Shown here piece by piece: positions 24,601 to 36,988 of a stretch of 64,000 bases of DNA (the stretch's first letter is position 1; every line of letters starts with the position of its first letter). Where the stretch lies: positions 806,001-870,000 of the forward strand of contig JAEHOE010000017.1 of NCBI GenBank assembly GCA_016858145.1, given 5' to 3'. The notes below the pieces were generated by a model. The model saw nothing but the letters and a program-made list of their open reading frames with translations. It had not been told where the DNA came from and searched no databases. This stretch comes from Edaphochlamys debaryana. Taxonomy: Eukaryota > Chlorophyta > Chlorophyceae > Chlamydomonadales. The position numbers and the translations under genes are program-made.

Positions 24601-25228
24601 CGACGGCAAGGCGCTTGGGAGCGCCACGAACGGCAAGCGGGCGGAGAGCGACGACGATGAGCTTGGGCCGGGCAAGCTGCCCCGCCGGACCCACCCCGCC
24701 GTGTTGGCGGGGACGGGGAGCTCGGGCGTGTCTCCCATCTCCGCCGCGGCCGTTGCTGCCGCGGCCGCGGCCACCTCTACCGGGCCGCTGGCGGTCTTTG
24801 CGACGCCGCTGGCGCACCCGGCGGGCGGGCCGCCGCACTCGAGCCACCATGCCGCGACGGGGCTGCTCGGGCGCGCGCTGGGCGCCGGCTTCGGTGGCCG
24901 GGGGGCCACTGGGAGCGGCGGCGACGCATTAGAGATGTCGCCGCTGATGACAACGGATAAGAACACAGACGAACCCAACGGTTGGACGCCTTCGGCGGAC
25001 GGGGCGGGGGGGCCAAGCGGGATGATGGACGAGGATGATGCGGTGGTGGTGAGCGTGGGGCAGTCTGGCGGCGCGCCGGCGGCGGCGATGACGCTATCCG
25101 GCGGCGGGCTGACGGGGCCGCACCGGGCGGCCTCGAGGGGCGGGCGTGGGTTGCAGGCTGCCTCAGCCGAGGCAACGCCGCTCCTGCCGCTGCCCTCTGG
25201 GATAGGCCACTCCAGTGGGATGCGGTGA
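21606..25228 (+). CDS. SLC35C2/TPT-family membrane transporter
   Basis: Exons: 21606-21775, 21855-21940, 22010-22192, 22482-22626, 22847-23022, 23315-23453, 23696-23765, 24255-24318, 24435-25228; the sum is 609 codons (608 aa). Residues ~50-378 form a multi-span drug/metabolite-transporter fold: LALILAWYVLSTGLSLYNKQ, GLDIGFSNKSLVFINLSFYT with MCKST, WGLAGVVFVIVSGLVLLVRG, RFTLTQVLL, and a last helix LVIVIIGVLLFNLYKYRKVK. This matches the plant-type TPT/NST family closest to SLC35C2, whose members move nucleotide sugars (GDP-fucose is implicated) or phosphorylated compounds across Golgi/ER membranes; the substrate cannot be told from sequence. The soluble N-terminus is acidic and Ser-rich (SASDSSDDST). 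The last exon adds a ~230-residue Gly/Ala/Asp-rich tail not part of the transporter fold. The ATG at 21606 is the first in frame; MTEASKTK further on is an alternative. Confidence 0.87.
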
Positions 25229-26732
25229 GGCCCGGGGCATGCGGCCAGCTCACGACGGCACACGGCCGGCTGCCATCGAGGCCTCCTTCTCTGCGGCTGC
25301 GGCGCGGCTCCGCGGGGGCGGTGCGGGGCGGCGAGCTCATTGTCTGCGCCGCCTGACACGCGCCGCGGTCAATGCGACGCGACAGACGGGCAGGAGGCCC
25401 AGCTGTGGGGCGGCAGAAGACTCTTCCAAAGCAGCATGAGCCCGCCCTGGGGGCTGGGACTACACAGCTGGGCCCGGCTCAGGCCTGCGATGGGTGATGG
25501 TCCCGGCCGGACGGAGTGCCTGCATCCGACTCGGCGGTGGGCCGCAGGCCACGATGCTGAGACCGTCAGCCTCGCGGCACGCCAAGAGACTGCCGAACCC
25601 AATTCGAGAGTCACGATGGACGTTGCGGCCAGCTGGGCGGGGAGGCTGCCTGCAGCTTGGCTGTATGCGGAGAGGCGGACGCGTGCCATTGCTTGCCAGC
25701 GGCCGCGCGGACATTGGAAGTGACCCGCCTCTGGATGTGGAGGAGCCGGTCTCCTGCTCGTGACGGAGTAACCAGGTTGAGTCGAAGCGGGTGAGAGGTA
25801 ACAGCCTAGCCTCGTAGTCAGAACGCTTCGGGTCTGGGACCAGAGGGGCTCGAAGGGGCGCCTGGCACAGGGTGGCATTGTGAGCGCTGGGTAGCTGGAC
25901 CGGAGGGCACCGATGGAAGCGGACGGAGGAGGCGATAGGGGGTGCGTGCAGGGATATGGTGCAAGCGTTATAGTGTTAGAGCTTGGCAGCTGCAGGCATG
26001 AACACTGGGGGCATGAGGGTGATGCTGTGCTGCTTGTGGGCTGCACGGCGGGTCGCTAGGGGGCAGACAGCACAAACTCGCACAGATACGGAGGACGTTT
26101 GTGTACGGTAGGTTCCGAACCCAAGTCGGTTGTCCATGGTCGCTGTGCGCGCTCTTCGTGTTTATATACGGTTTGCCAGCAACACTTGTGTTCGTGGTTT
26201 GTGCATGGCTCGACTGTGGCGCAGTGAAGAGCTGGGGTGTTGGGCGGGGGGGTGCGAAGTGAACATCGCGAACACACTGCTTGGTGAGCGCCGGTGCCAT
26301 AGGTGCTGTCGAGGGATATGAGCGTGGGGTGGGGCGTGCTGGGGAGAATTGGCCGAGAGGGGGGGGGCGGCTTCTGGCGAATGACATGGGCGCGGCGGGG
26401 AGGGCTGGTCCGCTGTGTGGTGCGCACGGCGCAGAAGGCATTGAGGTGGCCTCTTAAAAGTCGTCGGTTGCCTCCTTCACCAATCTCAGCGCCGCGCGTG
26501 ACATTCTGCCCCCAGCTCAGCCCCAGCTTACTCCGTACAGACAGACAGACATATGTTACAGGTGTTGACCCAACCCGCACGCTCCGTTAGGGCCAGAGTC
26601 GGGACACACCAAGGACTTAGCGTGGGATCTGCTGCTTGCTTCACGCCGCCCACTGCGCTTGTCACGATGTGCTGAGAGAGATACGTACGACGCAAAGACC
26701 CAACCTTCACGCTCCGAGGTCACACTGCTTCC

Positions 26733-26737
26733 TTACA
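26733..26737 (-). terminator. Candidate TGTAA polyadenylation signal (RAP gene)
   Basis: TTACA on the plus strand reads TGTAA on the minus strand, ~565 bp beyond the RAP-gene stop. Another lies at 26556-26560. Confidence 0.4.
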
Positions 26738-26756
26738 GTGCGCCACCGGGGCGTCG

Positions 26757-26830
26757 GGGGGCATAGCCTCCATACAGTGCACTAGCAACAGGGCTATCTA
26801 GCACTACACGGAGCGGTATGCGCAGCAGAT
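26757..26830 (+). repeat. Dispersed ~70-bp repeat, copy 1
   Basis: Shares a long core with 37206-37276: GCACTAGCA, then GGCTATCTAGCAC, CACACGGAGCGGTATGCGC-type sequence, same orientation, with a few substitutions. Confidence 0.75.
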
Positions 26831-27300
26831 GTAGTCGGGGGTGCGGCTGAGAACGGCTACGCTAGAGTAACCGGCTTGCTGTTGCTGTTGACGGTGTAGA
26901 GCTGTGCCGGATACGTCTAGCAGGCTGATACAGTGCGCCACCGGGGCGTGCCGACAGCCCTTTGACCACGCCATGCCGCTCCATGCGCAGGCGGCAACCT
27001 AGCACAGCGAGGCAGGGCGCCACCACCCCTCCGCACCACCTCCACACAGCCCGAGCCTCCCAAAGAGTGTGCGTCCTGACGCAACCCTCTGTGCAACCCT
27101 TGTTGCTACACCGATACGGTGACAAGGGCATCAGACGTGAACTTCCACACGGGCCCCGTTCCGCCAACTGCATGTGCACAAGCCAGCTAGGCGTGCCTTC
27201 GCCCGGCGCCTTGCCCACATCCGCAGCCTACCCTAGCGTACACCGACCACCGGCCTCCGGCCAAACCAGGCGCGCCACCTGCACAGCCTACAAGATCTGC

Positions 27301-30300
27301 TCAAGAGGCACTGGGTCTGCACACCTGCTCCATCAGGGGCAGCAGGCACGCAGCCCACCCGTCCTCCGAGGCCCTCATCCACGCCCTGTAGTCAACCACA
27401 ACCGCCGCCACCCCCGCTACTCCGCACTTGCGACCGACCTCGCCCCGCAGATCGCCAGCCCCGCCTCCTGATGCTGCTGCTCCACCTTCGCTGCTGCTGA
27501 CGGCGCCTGCCAGCGAGGCAGTGCAGTGCTCGTTAACCAGGGCATCAACCTCCGGGCCCGGCGGCAGTTGGCGGAGCAGCATCTGCACGGCCCAACCGTC
27601 AACGGCCGCGGCCGTTGCGACGGCGGTTGCGCTGGCGGCTGGCCGGTACAGGTCCGGGGCCTGCTGGGACTGCCAGGGTAGCCCTAGGGACGCGGCGAGG
27701 ATGCGGTCCCGGAGGACCGTCTCCCCCAGCCTCCGCAGCCCCGCAGCCTCGCCGCGGCCGCCTGCAGCAGCCTCACCCAGCGGCACGGCAAAGTGCATGG
27801 GCCCGTCCACGTGGACCAGCACCAACCACCTGCCGTACAGCGCTGTGTCGTACAGGACGAGCAAGTCCACGCGGGCCATGCGGTCCGGGCTGAGCACCTC
27901 CTCTGCGACCGCCACCACCCGGCCTGCGCCGCCGCCGGCTGTGCCGCCAGCGGCGATCGAGGAGGAGGCAGAGGCGGCGGCGGTGGATGAAGAGACGGCG
28001 GCGGCGGAGGGGCTAGCGGAGGCAGTGGAGGCGGAGCGGAGGGCCTCGGCCATCTGCCGCTGCACCGCCGAGGTGGTGGTGGAGCCGTCGCACGTGTTTA
28101 GGAGCCAGGCGTTGCGGCCGGCGCGAAAGAGCTGCGGGTTCGCGCCCAGCGGCCCGTACGTAGCGCCCTGCCCCTCCCCCTCTCCCTCCGTCTCTGCCGC
28201 CGTCTGCACAGCCCCGTCCGGGCCGGCGGAGACGGCTCGGCCTCCCCCAAAGGCCGCCGCCGCCCGCTCCGCCCGTAGCATCGCCTCCGCCGCCAAGCGG
28301 ACCACTTCAGCGGCCCGACGGATACCATCACCTGCGCCTTGCAGCCCCGCCGGCCCGCCATCGCCGGACGGCTCCGCCGCCGCCGCCGCCGTACCGCTGG
28401 CCGCCACCAGCGCCGCAACCAGGTTGGCTTGGTACAGCGAGGCCAGGCCGTACATGTGGTACGGCGCAGCACCACCGGTGTTGGCCTGCCTGCCGTCACG
28501 CCCGGCAGCGTCCTCGTCCTCCGGCTCGCTGTCGTCATCGTCGGCACCGTCCGTGGTGGGTTCAGGCAGGGGCGGCGAGGCGTCCTCCAACAGCTGACCT
28601 GAGGGTGTGTGTGGATGCACAAACGGGGAAGCGGGCTCGTGCTCACGGGGCCAGGCCCGCAACCAGAAGCCCTCCGCGCACAGGCTATACTCCCACCACC
28701 TTTCCTGCAAGCACTAATGTAGGTCAAACCCAAAAACAACCCACAACGCGCAACTTACCCGCAGTCGAGGCGGCGGCAGCGGCGATTAGGCGGCCCAGGG
28801 TGAGGCTGTCCGGCGCCAGTATGGCCACGGCCCGGGCGGACATCGCCAGGTCCCGCGGGCCCAAGCGGGGCCCGGCGGGGCCCCAGGCCCCGGACTCCTC
28901 CGCGGGCAGCGCCAGGCGGCGGTCCAGCTCGTCCAGGAGCGCCTGGCGGTTGACGGTTGGCGGTTAGCAGCAAGCAGCAGCGCGGTTGCTTGGATGCGAC
29001 GCTAAGACGCCGGGGCGCCGCAATACATGGCATCCGCGACTGGCATCTGCTGGTTCCCAGGAAGGCAATGCTGCCTCCCGTCCCCGTCCGTCCGCACCTG
29101 CAGCTGCTGGGGCTGTGCGGCTCCCCAGCACGGCTCCAGCCGCGCGGCCGAGTGTGCCACCACCGCCAGCTCCCCGCCGCTGAAGCTGGGCAGGTTGGCC
29201 CCCGCCACCGCCACCCCCAGGAGCGCCCCCTGCAGGCGCCCGTGGTAGAGCCCGGGCGAGGCCAGAGCCCAGAGCAGATTGGCCACAGCCTGCGGCCGGG
29301 CGGGGGTGCGAGGTGGAGAAGGGGAGGAGACCGAGGGTAGTCCAACGGGTGCAGGGCTGAGGGCGCCGGGACAGATGAAAGGGCGAGGGGAGCCAGGGCT
29401 CACTTCCCCAAGGTAAGAGGAGGTGCGCAACCCTACTGAACCAAGGGATCGCATGTATGCTCGTACCTGAGGCTTACGGCCCCCGCAACCTGCCATAGCC
29501 TCCGCCAACCTCGCCTCCGCTGCGGTGCCGCCGCTGGGCCCCACCAGGCCGTCCGCCACCGCCGTCAGCGCCCCCGGCGCCGCCCGGCCCCCGGACGACA
29601 GCGCCCAGGCACACTGGCCCAGCCAGCGGAGGGCCATGGTGGGAGCCCTGCGTGAGAGCCGGAAGAAGGGCAAAGTGGGTGCAGGCGCGCGTTGGCCGCG
29701 ATGCCACTGTGTCTGAGCAGCTATAGGGGCCCTCGAGGCAAGGTGAATGATATGGCCCTCCTGGAGTAGGTCTCCTGGAGTCAGCCATCCCTCGATCCTC
29801 ACTAGGTCGACGCGATGGCGCCGTGCAGCCCCGAAGCACAGGCCAAAACCTCAAAGCACCATGGGGTAAGGAACGGTACTGCCAACGCGTCTCACCTGCG
29901 CCGCAGCTCCTCGGCCGCCGACCCGAACAGGCGCTTCACCTTGAAGCCTGAGTTGCGGTAGGCCCACAGCGTGAGCGCCAGGGACTGGGCGCAGGGGCGG
30001 GGGCGCGCCGGGAGGGGCCAAGCGTAAGGGGGACTCTGAAACGCAAAAGGGACGCGCAGGGTGGGCGCAAGCGCTCCTGCTGTCCAGCACCACCACCACT
30101 GCTGCAACAGGCTGCTGCTCAGAGCAAAAGCCAGGGCTCCTGGTTGTATACCATGACCAAAACGCACACTTGAGTGTCAGCAGTCCACTCGGCCCTGCAC
30201 CCCCCCCCTCCCCCACCTGGTCATCTAGGTTGCGGAGGCGGGGTGAGAACGCGGCCGCCGCAGCCTTGAGCAGCGGCGCACCCTCGGCCCTGCCGCGGCG

Positions 30301-31570
30301 GAGCGTGGCGACCGCCCACACGGCCGTGGACAGGGCCCGTGGGTCGCTGGAGGCCACCGCATGGGCCTGCGGGGCGGCGGGGGCGGGGAGCAGGCGGCTA
30401 GGAGTGAGCGGCAACGAGGCACCGTCCTGTAGTCTGTAGACGGGGGCCAGCCTGGGGCAGCCTCGAGCCAAGGCGCTGCCGAGGCATCGTCCGCAACGTG
30501 AACGGGCCCAATCTGCTTCGCCCAATCCAAAATTGTGCAGTGCTTTCCCCTCCGGCCCCCTGCTACGCCTCCTGCCGGGGCCCACACGGGCGCGCACCGC
30601 AGCACCCACGCCCCTCCCGACCGACCGCACCCACCTGGGGCGTGAACAGCGCCACCGCCACCCGCAGCATGGGCCCATCCGCGTACCCCAGCTTGGCCGC
30701 ACCCCACAGCATGTTGGAAGCCGCGCGGTAGCTGCAGCGGCCGCTGCCCAGGTGCCTCGTGGCGGCGGCCGCCAGCCCCGGCAACAGCCCCGCAGGTAGC
30801 TTCCCGTCCGCCACTGGCGAGCCCCCGCTAGTCCCGCCGCCGCCCCCGCCGCCGCCACCACTGGCACTGGCGGCGGAGTCTCTCCCAAGCAGTGTGCCCA
30901 GGGCCCACCATGTGTTGGACGTGTCCTGGTCTGTGAAGGATCCGAGGCGGGGCAGGCAGGCGGCGGCTAGGCTCAGCGCGGGCTGCAGAAGCGCATCCGC
31001 GCCTCCTCTGACGCCACCGCTGCCGCTGTTGGGTCCAGTGCGGCCGGCCGCAACCGTGCTGTTACTGCCACGATGCTTTCCGCTGTGGGTTGGATTGCGG
31101 CTGAGCAGGGCAGCGGCGTAGAGCGCGTTGCAGAGCGTCTGGTTGGACGCCTTGCCGAGCTCTGGCGACGACGCCAGGGCCGATAGCAGCTGGGGCGCTA
31201 GCTTCCGGGCGTCTGGGGTGCCGAGCTTGGAGCAGGCCCACACGGCTCCGCCCAGGTCGAAGGGGTTTGCGCGAGAGGAGACCTTGGCGAACGCTGCGAC
31301 AAGCTCGTCAGCCCGGCCTGGGGCCGTCGGCACCGACTGCCCGTCCGAGCGGCCAGGTCCCCGGTACCCTGACGACTTGGCAAGAGACCGCAATTCTCGC
31401 ACGATCTCTGACGGCGAGGCGAGGTCTGTGGCAGCCTGGGGGGCGACGGCTGTCCGCAAAGCAGCAGGCCGGCGCGACGCAGCGATGCTGCGGCCGCCCA
31501 CGCCAACCACGAGCTGCCTCCGCGCGGGCGGCCCAGTTAGTCCAGACCTCAGGCCCCGAGAATGAAGCAT
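27301..31570 (-). CDS. RAP-domain protein, probable organellar RNA factor
   Basis: Exons (minus): 30635-31570, 30217-30366, 29896-29984, 29467-29647, 29098-29289, 28759-28942, 27301-28598; the sum is 1010 codons. The start is the ATG at 31570; the first ~45 residues (MLHSRGLRSGLTGPPARRQL) are basic and hydroxylated, compatible with a chloroplast or mitochondrial transit peptide. The body repeats helical segments of the kind seen in FASTK/RAP proteins (NPFDLGGAVWACSKLG, ASNMLWGAAKLGYAD, ALSTAVWAVATLRRG, SLALTLWAYRNSGF, AVANLLWALASPGLYHG). Near residues 815-890 is a RAP-like domain with LVHVDGPMHFAVPLG and LGETVLRDRIL. RAP proteins bind organellar transcripts and act in splicing, stability or translation (established); the target here is unknown. 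Acidic and Ala/Ser-rich inserts interrupt the repeats and the RAP end is divergent, without the usual aromatic tail. The true stop may change if an extra 3' intron exists at GAGCAG-GTGTGC (27326). Confidence 0.82.
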
Positions 31571-33599
31571 CGTGAAGTGTCTACTTGTCACGCGCGCGGA
31601 GGTCTTCTATGCATGTCCACACATTTCTGGGCCAGGCTGAACAACACCGCTTTGGAGGGATCAGAGACCGCAAAATTCATGCAAATTAGGAGTGCTTGAA
31701 GTGTACACATAAATTCGGTATCGTGATGTATGTCGACCATGACACGCCCTTCCCCGCCCCTCCCGCCCGTCGCCCGTCGCCCCTCCCCCTCGTCGACCCT
31801 TGTTCTCTTCAACCGCCCCCCCCCTTCGCGCCCTCAGGTGACAGCGCACAGTGCATCACGCCGCATGGTCAAAGGCAGTCCTCCAGCATCCACGGAATGC
31901 CCCCGCAACGCCGAGCAGGGTCCGAGGGCTGGCGAGCGCTATGGCCTGGACCCAACACGTCACTGCTGGAGCTGCTGGTGGCGCCCCTTCCGCAGCACTG
32001 GCAAGGCAATCCGTGGCGGCAGCTCCTCGCCCGGGTAAATGGATGTACAACAGAAACAGTACCAGGACAGCAGCACTCAAGTGACGTCCTCTGGAGGCGG
32101 TGGCGGCACTGCTCTGCGACGAAGAGCCTGTTGCCACGGGCAGACCACTGGTTCCCCGAAGTGCGCGCCCGGGGCCCCTTCCCGTTTCCCGCATATGGAC
32201 TTGGTAGCCTAGTCCACCGAAACCCCAGCACTCGTTATCTCCACTCCTTGTGTGCAGTACGGAGCAGCGGAGGAGAATTGGGCGGGTAAGCGACGGGCAG
32301 GTAGCCAGGTAGGAGGCAAAGGTGCGTACCTATGCACCGGTACTGCTAGCCGGCTCTGACGTTTCAAGTCATGGTCGGAACCATGGGGGGGGGGGGCGTA
32401 AATGTTCTTGTACAAGGGCAAGGGCATCAACCCGTGAGCCCCCGTACGGGCCGGGGACCAAAGGTTCTGGCATGTGTGGCATGTGTGTCCAGTGAGGCAG
32501 GCAATGCGTAGGTGCCAAAGAGGAAGGGTGAAGACGTCTTGAAGGGCTGCCCCAGAGGATGGGAATACCTTGTGTTTTGGAGTGGCAACTGTTCTGCGGT
32601 GGGGAGCCCCCTAGCACGCGAAAAGTGAGAAGGCGCGAGAGGAGCGTCGGGGTGACGGAGTCTCGTTGAGACCGACGCCCTGCCCCTTTCTGAATGCTGC
32701 ACGCATGACAGCATGTCTCTACCCATAAGATCATCGCATCTGCACAAGGTGAAGTTGGATGACAGCATGTCTCTACCCATAAGATCATCGCATCTGCACA
32801 AGGTGAAGTTGGGATCGCAGCGGGGTATGTGGCGCCGGGCGGGGCCGGGCGTGCACAGCCCCGGGTGCACACCCACGCGTGCTGGTGGGCGGGCTTCGCC
32901 AGCTCCCTTCTAGCCAGCCTAGAAGATGTACCGCCTGAGATGTTGCAGATCAAGGTGGGAGAACAAGTTCCAGGAGGCATCGGTTGCTGCCCGCGCCGTC
33001 CTGCGCCGTGTCGGGGGCGACCTTGCGGCGAGCATGGATGGATGGGGGGATGGTTGTTGCGGCCGTACCGAGTGGGCAAGCGCGCTTGCCATCAAGTGGT
33101 TGCACAAGCGATAGGGGTAAGAGGGAAGGGCTGCGGGCGATGGCCGCGAGCGATGGCGCGGCTACGGGTACCGCTACAGAGGCCCATCGCACGACGCAAC
33201 GGGGTCGGCCCCCGGTCTAGTGCTCTGTCGCCGACCACCAAGGCATAGACTCGGCACCCACACACCAACATAGCCCATACAAAGGACAAATACCTAGGAC
33301 CATAACTAGGCCGGGGCCGACGCCAGAGTTTGAATCGAGCCACCGCTGTCAATCCTTAACCCGCCTCACGGCACCTGTTCTCAAGCAGACCAAGCAGACG
33401 TTCACCTGAATAGGTAAGCCAAGCTGCCAGCCGGCCAAGTGGTGGCAGTAGTTGTTTGGACGCGCTACACCCCGCGGGTTCGGAACAGCCGTGTGCGCGC
33501 AGCTGATGGATTTGCGACTTGCCGATTTGCAGGTACCAAACCTCTTTTTGACAGAGGAGCTAGGCATCAGGAGCCGCAGCTCTGGAGCTAGCGGCAGGA
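31571..33599. promoter_or_regulatory. Divergent upstream region, RAP gene / pherophorin
   Basis: About 2 kb between head-to-head starts. It must contain both promoters and 5' UTRs. It includes a perfect 54-bp tandem duplication (32705-32812). No coding exon with good splice sites or family similarity was found. Confidence 0.45.
32705..32812 (+). repeat. Perfect 54-bp tandem duplication
   Basis: Units 32705-32758 and 32759-32812 are identical as read, each starting ATGACAGCATGTCTC and ending GTGAAGTTGG. Confidence 0.95.
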
Positions 33600-36444
33600 A
33601 TGGGGACCAGCAGGCGGAGCTTGCTGGCGTGGTCGCTCGCGGCAGTCATGCTCGCGACGACGCTACAATTAGGGCTAGCGCAGGATATGCCGCCGGAAGC
33701 CCCGTCGTCGCCACCCTTTGACCCGAACGACCCGGATGCGGCATTCCTTTTCGGCTTCCCGTTCTGCAAGTGCACGGACTACCGCTGCAACACGTCCCCT
33801 TATAAGATGGTCCGCCAGCCGGACGTCCTACTGGCAAACGGCAACGTCAAAACGTGCTTTAAGTTCCTGGACGTTGGCTGCGCGAACCCTGACAATGTCT
33901 GCTGCAAAAGTCTGCTCCAGCTCGTGGCCAAGGTCGAGCTTCAGGCTGGTGCGTGCGAGGGAGCCGGAGGGGGGCCTGTTGGACGGCTTCTCAAAGGGGG
34001 CGGCTGGGAAGGTATAGATGCTTGGCACACGGTGGTTCGAGGCCCCACTTTCCGCCCTCTCATGCACATCCCACTTCCTCTCCCCAAACCCCGTCCCACA
34101 GACCACAGCTGCAAGGACGCATGGACGGGCGTCACCTGGATGGGTGTCAACAAGATGGGGTCGACCTTCTTTGACGACGAGTTCACCGTCGGCAAGATTC
34201 GTGTGACTGGGCTGAAGGCGTCTCGCAGCGACATGAGCACTGGCGAGCTGTGCATCACCCTGAAGCCGCCCTGCAACAGCTTCGACATTTTCTATGACAC
34301 CGATAAGCTCGGTGCCTCGGGGCTCTTCCAGTACGCCATCTTCAACGACAAGCACAACTGCTGCCCCGTCTGCGTGCCGTGGCCCTCGCCGCCGCCTCCT
34401 AGGGAGGAGGCTAAGCGCCCCCCTCCTCCCCCGTCTCCTCCGCCGCCCCCTCCTCCTCCGCCCCCTCCCCCGCCGCCCCCTCCTCCTCTGCCTCCGCCGC
34501 CTCCTCCTCCCCCGCCTCCTCCCCCTCCGCCGCCGCCGCCTCCGTCTCCCCCGCCGCCTCCTCCTCCGCCGCCGCCTCCTCCCCCGCCCCCTCCGCCGCC
34601 GCCCACCCCTCCCCCGCCTCCGCCCCCTCCTCCCCCACCGCCTCCCCCACCGCCGCCTCCGTCGCCCCCTCCCCCGCCTCCTCCTCCCCCCCCTCCCCCT
34701 CCCCCGCCTCCGCCTCCGCCTACCCCGCCGCCGCCTCCCCCGCCGCCCCCTCCGCCGCCTCCCCCACCCCCGCCCCCGCCCTTCCCCGCCCCGCCGCCCA
34801 CCCCGCCTTGCGACTGCCTGAGCCCGCTTGCCAAGAGCAGCTCCCGCTGGTCTGTGACCTTCCAGGGCACCGAGTCCCGCCCTGACAACAACTGGTACAA
34901 CTTCCGCGTGGCACTCAACGACGGCCTCAACTGCTGGGCCGTCAACTACCGGAACGGCTCTTGCTGCCAGGCGTCCTTCTCGGGGATTTCGTTCCCCATC
35001 GTGCCCGAGCTTGAGGACGCGATCATGGAGTCGACCGTCAAAATGGACGGCAACCTGCTCACTGCCACCATGTTCCGCCACTACGACTACGGCATCCGCG
35101 TTGAGCTGAAGGACCCCATCTACGTGTCTGACCTGGACGTTGGCAAGTTCTTTACCATCAGCCTGGCCGTCTCGAAGGCCTCATGGACCGACACCGCCGC
35201 CTTCCCCTGCCCGCCCTCCAAGTGGGAGCCGGCCGGCGCGCACTGCGACTACTGGCTGCACGGCTACCAGACCGTCCCTGGCCGCCCGAGCGAGCCCATG
35301 GTAAGGCCGCCGTCAGGGCTTTGTCTGCTGCATACCGCCCACCGCCGCCGTAACCCTGTCATTTTGAGTCTGGGTCGTTCTAAGCTTGTGCTCCTGCTGT
35401 CCCTTGCAGATCGACCCCGAGAACATCCCTGCGTGCTGCCCCGAGGGCGTGGTCAGCTTCTGCCCCAGCTCCCCCGGCGCCTGCAACGCTGCCCTGGACG
35501 CCTCGCCCTACACGCTCACCTTCTCCAGCCGCGAGCGCTCCGGCGCCAACACCGTCTTCAACTTTGCCCTGGCGCACCGCAACCTGCGCTCCTCCTGCTC
35601 CGCCATGGCCATTGACAATGTCCTGCTCTACGTCTCGCCAACGGTCACCGGTCGCGGTGGTGTGAGCGCCACCCTGGGCTCGCTGTCCACGGGCATTCGG
35701 GTGGGCACCGAGGGCCCCGCCACCTTCCTCAACATCTCCATGTCCAGCTACGCCTCGGTGCAGCCCAACACCCTGTCGGTGACCGTCTCTGGCGACGTGG
35801 CCCTGTCCGACCTGTGCATCACCCCCTCGAGCGGCAACACCCGCGTGTGCAAGTACGTCCTGTCTGGGGTGCAGAGCAGCTCCGTCGCCACCCAGTCCTG
35901 CTGCCCCGCCGGCAACATCCCGGTCCCCACCGGCGCCAACGGCCGCCGCCTGCACTCCGTTGACGAGGACGCCTACGCCTCCCTGGCCTCCATCTCTGGC
36001 ACCGGCTCCATCTGCGCCAAGCACGACGAGGAGTCCGCCTGCTTCGCTGTGGCTCCCGTCGAGCTCTCTGAGACCTTCGAGGAGGGCACCACCTACGCCT
36101 TCAAGCTCACGCGCACCGGGACCGGCGCCAACTGCCCCACTGAGTTCCAGGTCATGGTCTCGTCCGCAGCCATGTCCACGTTCAAGGAGGGCCACGGCCA
36201 CGTGTGGAACTCCGGCATCCCTGCCGGCGACCACTTCTCCTGGGCGGTGCCTGCCGGCGAGGCGGGCGCAAGCTCCATCTTCTCGTTCACGCTCAAGGGC
36301 CGTGGCATGGACCGCCTCGCCCGCGTGTGCTCCCTCCGCAACCGGGACGCCTGCGCCTTCCGGCTCGTGGGCGACCACGGGTGCTACGACGGCGAGGCAG
36401 ACACGGACTACATGTACGCGACCGGCGTGCGCCACAGCCAGTAA
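33600..36444 (+). CDS. Pherophorin (hydroxyproline-rich matrix glycoprotein)
   Basis: Exons: 33600-33948, 34102-35300, 35410-36444; 860 aa. An N-terminal signal peptide is clear (LLAWSLAAVMLATTLQLGLA then QD). Next is a Cys-rich pherophorin domain beginning FPFCKCTDYRCNTSPYKM and including KTCFKFLDVGC, VCCKSLL and CCPVCVPWP. Residues ~210-350 (34381-34806) are an almost pure proline rod with Ser, Thr and Phe interruptions. After the rod, CDCLSP opens a second domain (NWYNFRVALNDGLNCWAV) and exon 3 carries further related modules (GANTVFNFALAHRNLRSSC; TYAFKLTRTGTGANC). Pherophorins are secreted proteins of the volvocine wall or extracellular matrix whose rods are hydroxylated and arabinosylated; some respond to sexual or wounding signals (established for the family). 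More than one globular module follows the rod, longer than the simplest two-domain pherophorins. Which paralogue this is cannot be told. Confidence 0.95.
34381..34806 (+). repeat. Polyproline-coding simple-sequence tract
   Basis: CCN-codon tract encoding Pro runs of up to about 20 broken by single Ser, Thr, Leu or Phe. It produces a long Gly/Arg-rich shadow ORF on the minus strand. Confidence 0.95.
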
Positions 36445-36983
36445 GGGCTCGTGGCTTGGTTCCCCCGATGTGATGTGGACAGGCCGTGGCGTGACGCCGC
36501 TGCGCACCCACGGCCGCAGCTGGTGGGCTGCTGCGCACGGGCGTGAGGTCACGGCGAATGCCTGACAGTGCTTGACTCGGCAGCTGAGGAGAGTTGTTAG
36601 GGTATAGGCTGGCAACCTGCGCTTCGGTCGCAGAAGCCTGATGGGGATGGGGGGAGTGAGCCAATGGGAGTTAGTGGGTAGGACGGCGTGTGGCTGAACG
36701 CCCCAGCTCCCAGCTGGAGTAGGGCGCTGCAATGTGATAGCGGGCTATGCTGGCTTTAGTGATTCCCCATTAGCACACATCGTGACTCATAGCACGATTA
36801 GCGGCCATTGGACTAGCGGCCGGACTCTAGACCCTTTAGACTGAGGGAGGCAGCGGGGCATATGACCTGCTGGCAGCGCCTCGATCGTCGTTTGGCTGTG
36901 ACCCGCGCTGAGCGCCTGCGACGTACTAGAGCTGGAGACGCCCCTGCGGCAGCGAGGCCGCGTAGAGAGGGGTTTGGCTGCTG

Positions 36984-36988
36984 TGTAA
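36984..36988 (+). terminator. Candidate TGTAA polyadenylation signal (pherophorin)
   Basis: First TGTAA found downstream of the pherophorin stop, ~540 bp away. Confidence 0.55.

Larger units (their letters stand above)
25229..27300. other. Intergenic between two convergent genes, with repeats
   Basis: Tail-to-tail 3' flanks of the transporter gene and the RAP-domain gene. Contains a short GACA run near 26537-26551, the sequence CAGTGCGCCACCGGGGCG twice (26736 and 26934), and one copy of a dispersed ~70-bp repeat (26757-26830). No coding exon was supported. Confidence 0.5.

Noticed and set aside
33828..35081. 417-codon minus-strand Gly/Arg-rich ORF
   Set aside because: Reverse complement of the pherophorin proline rod.
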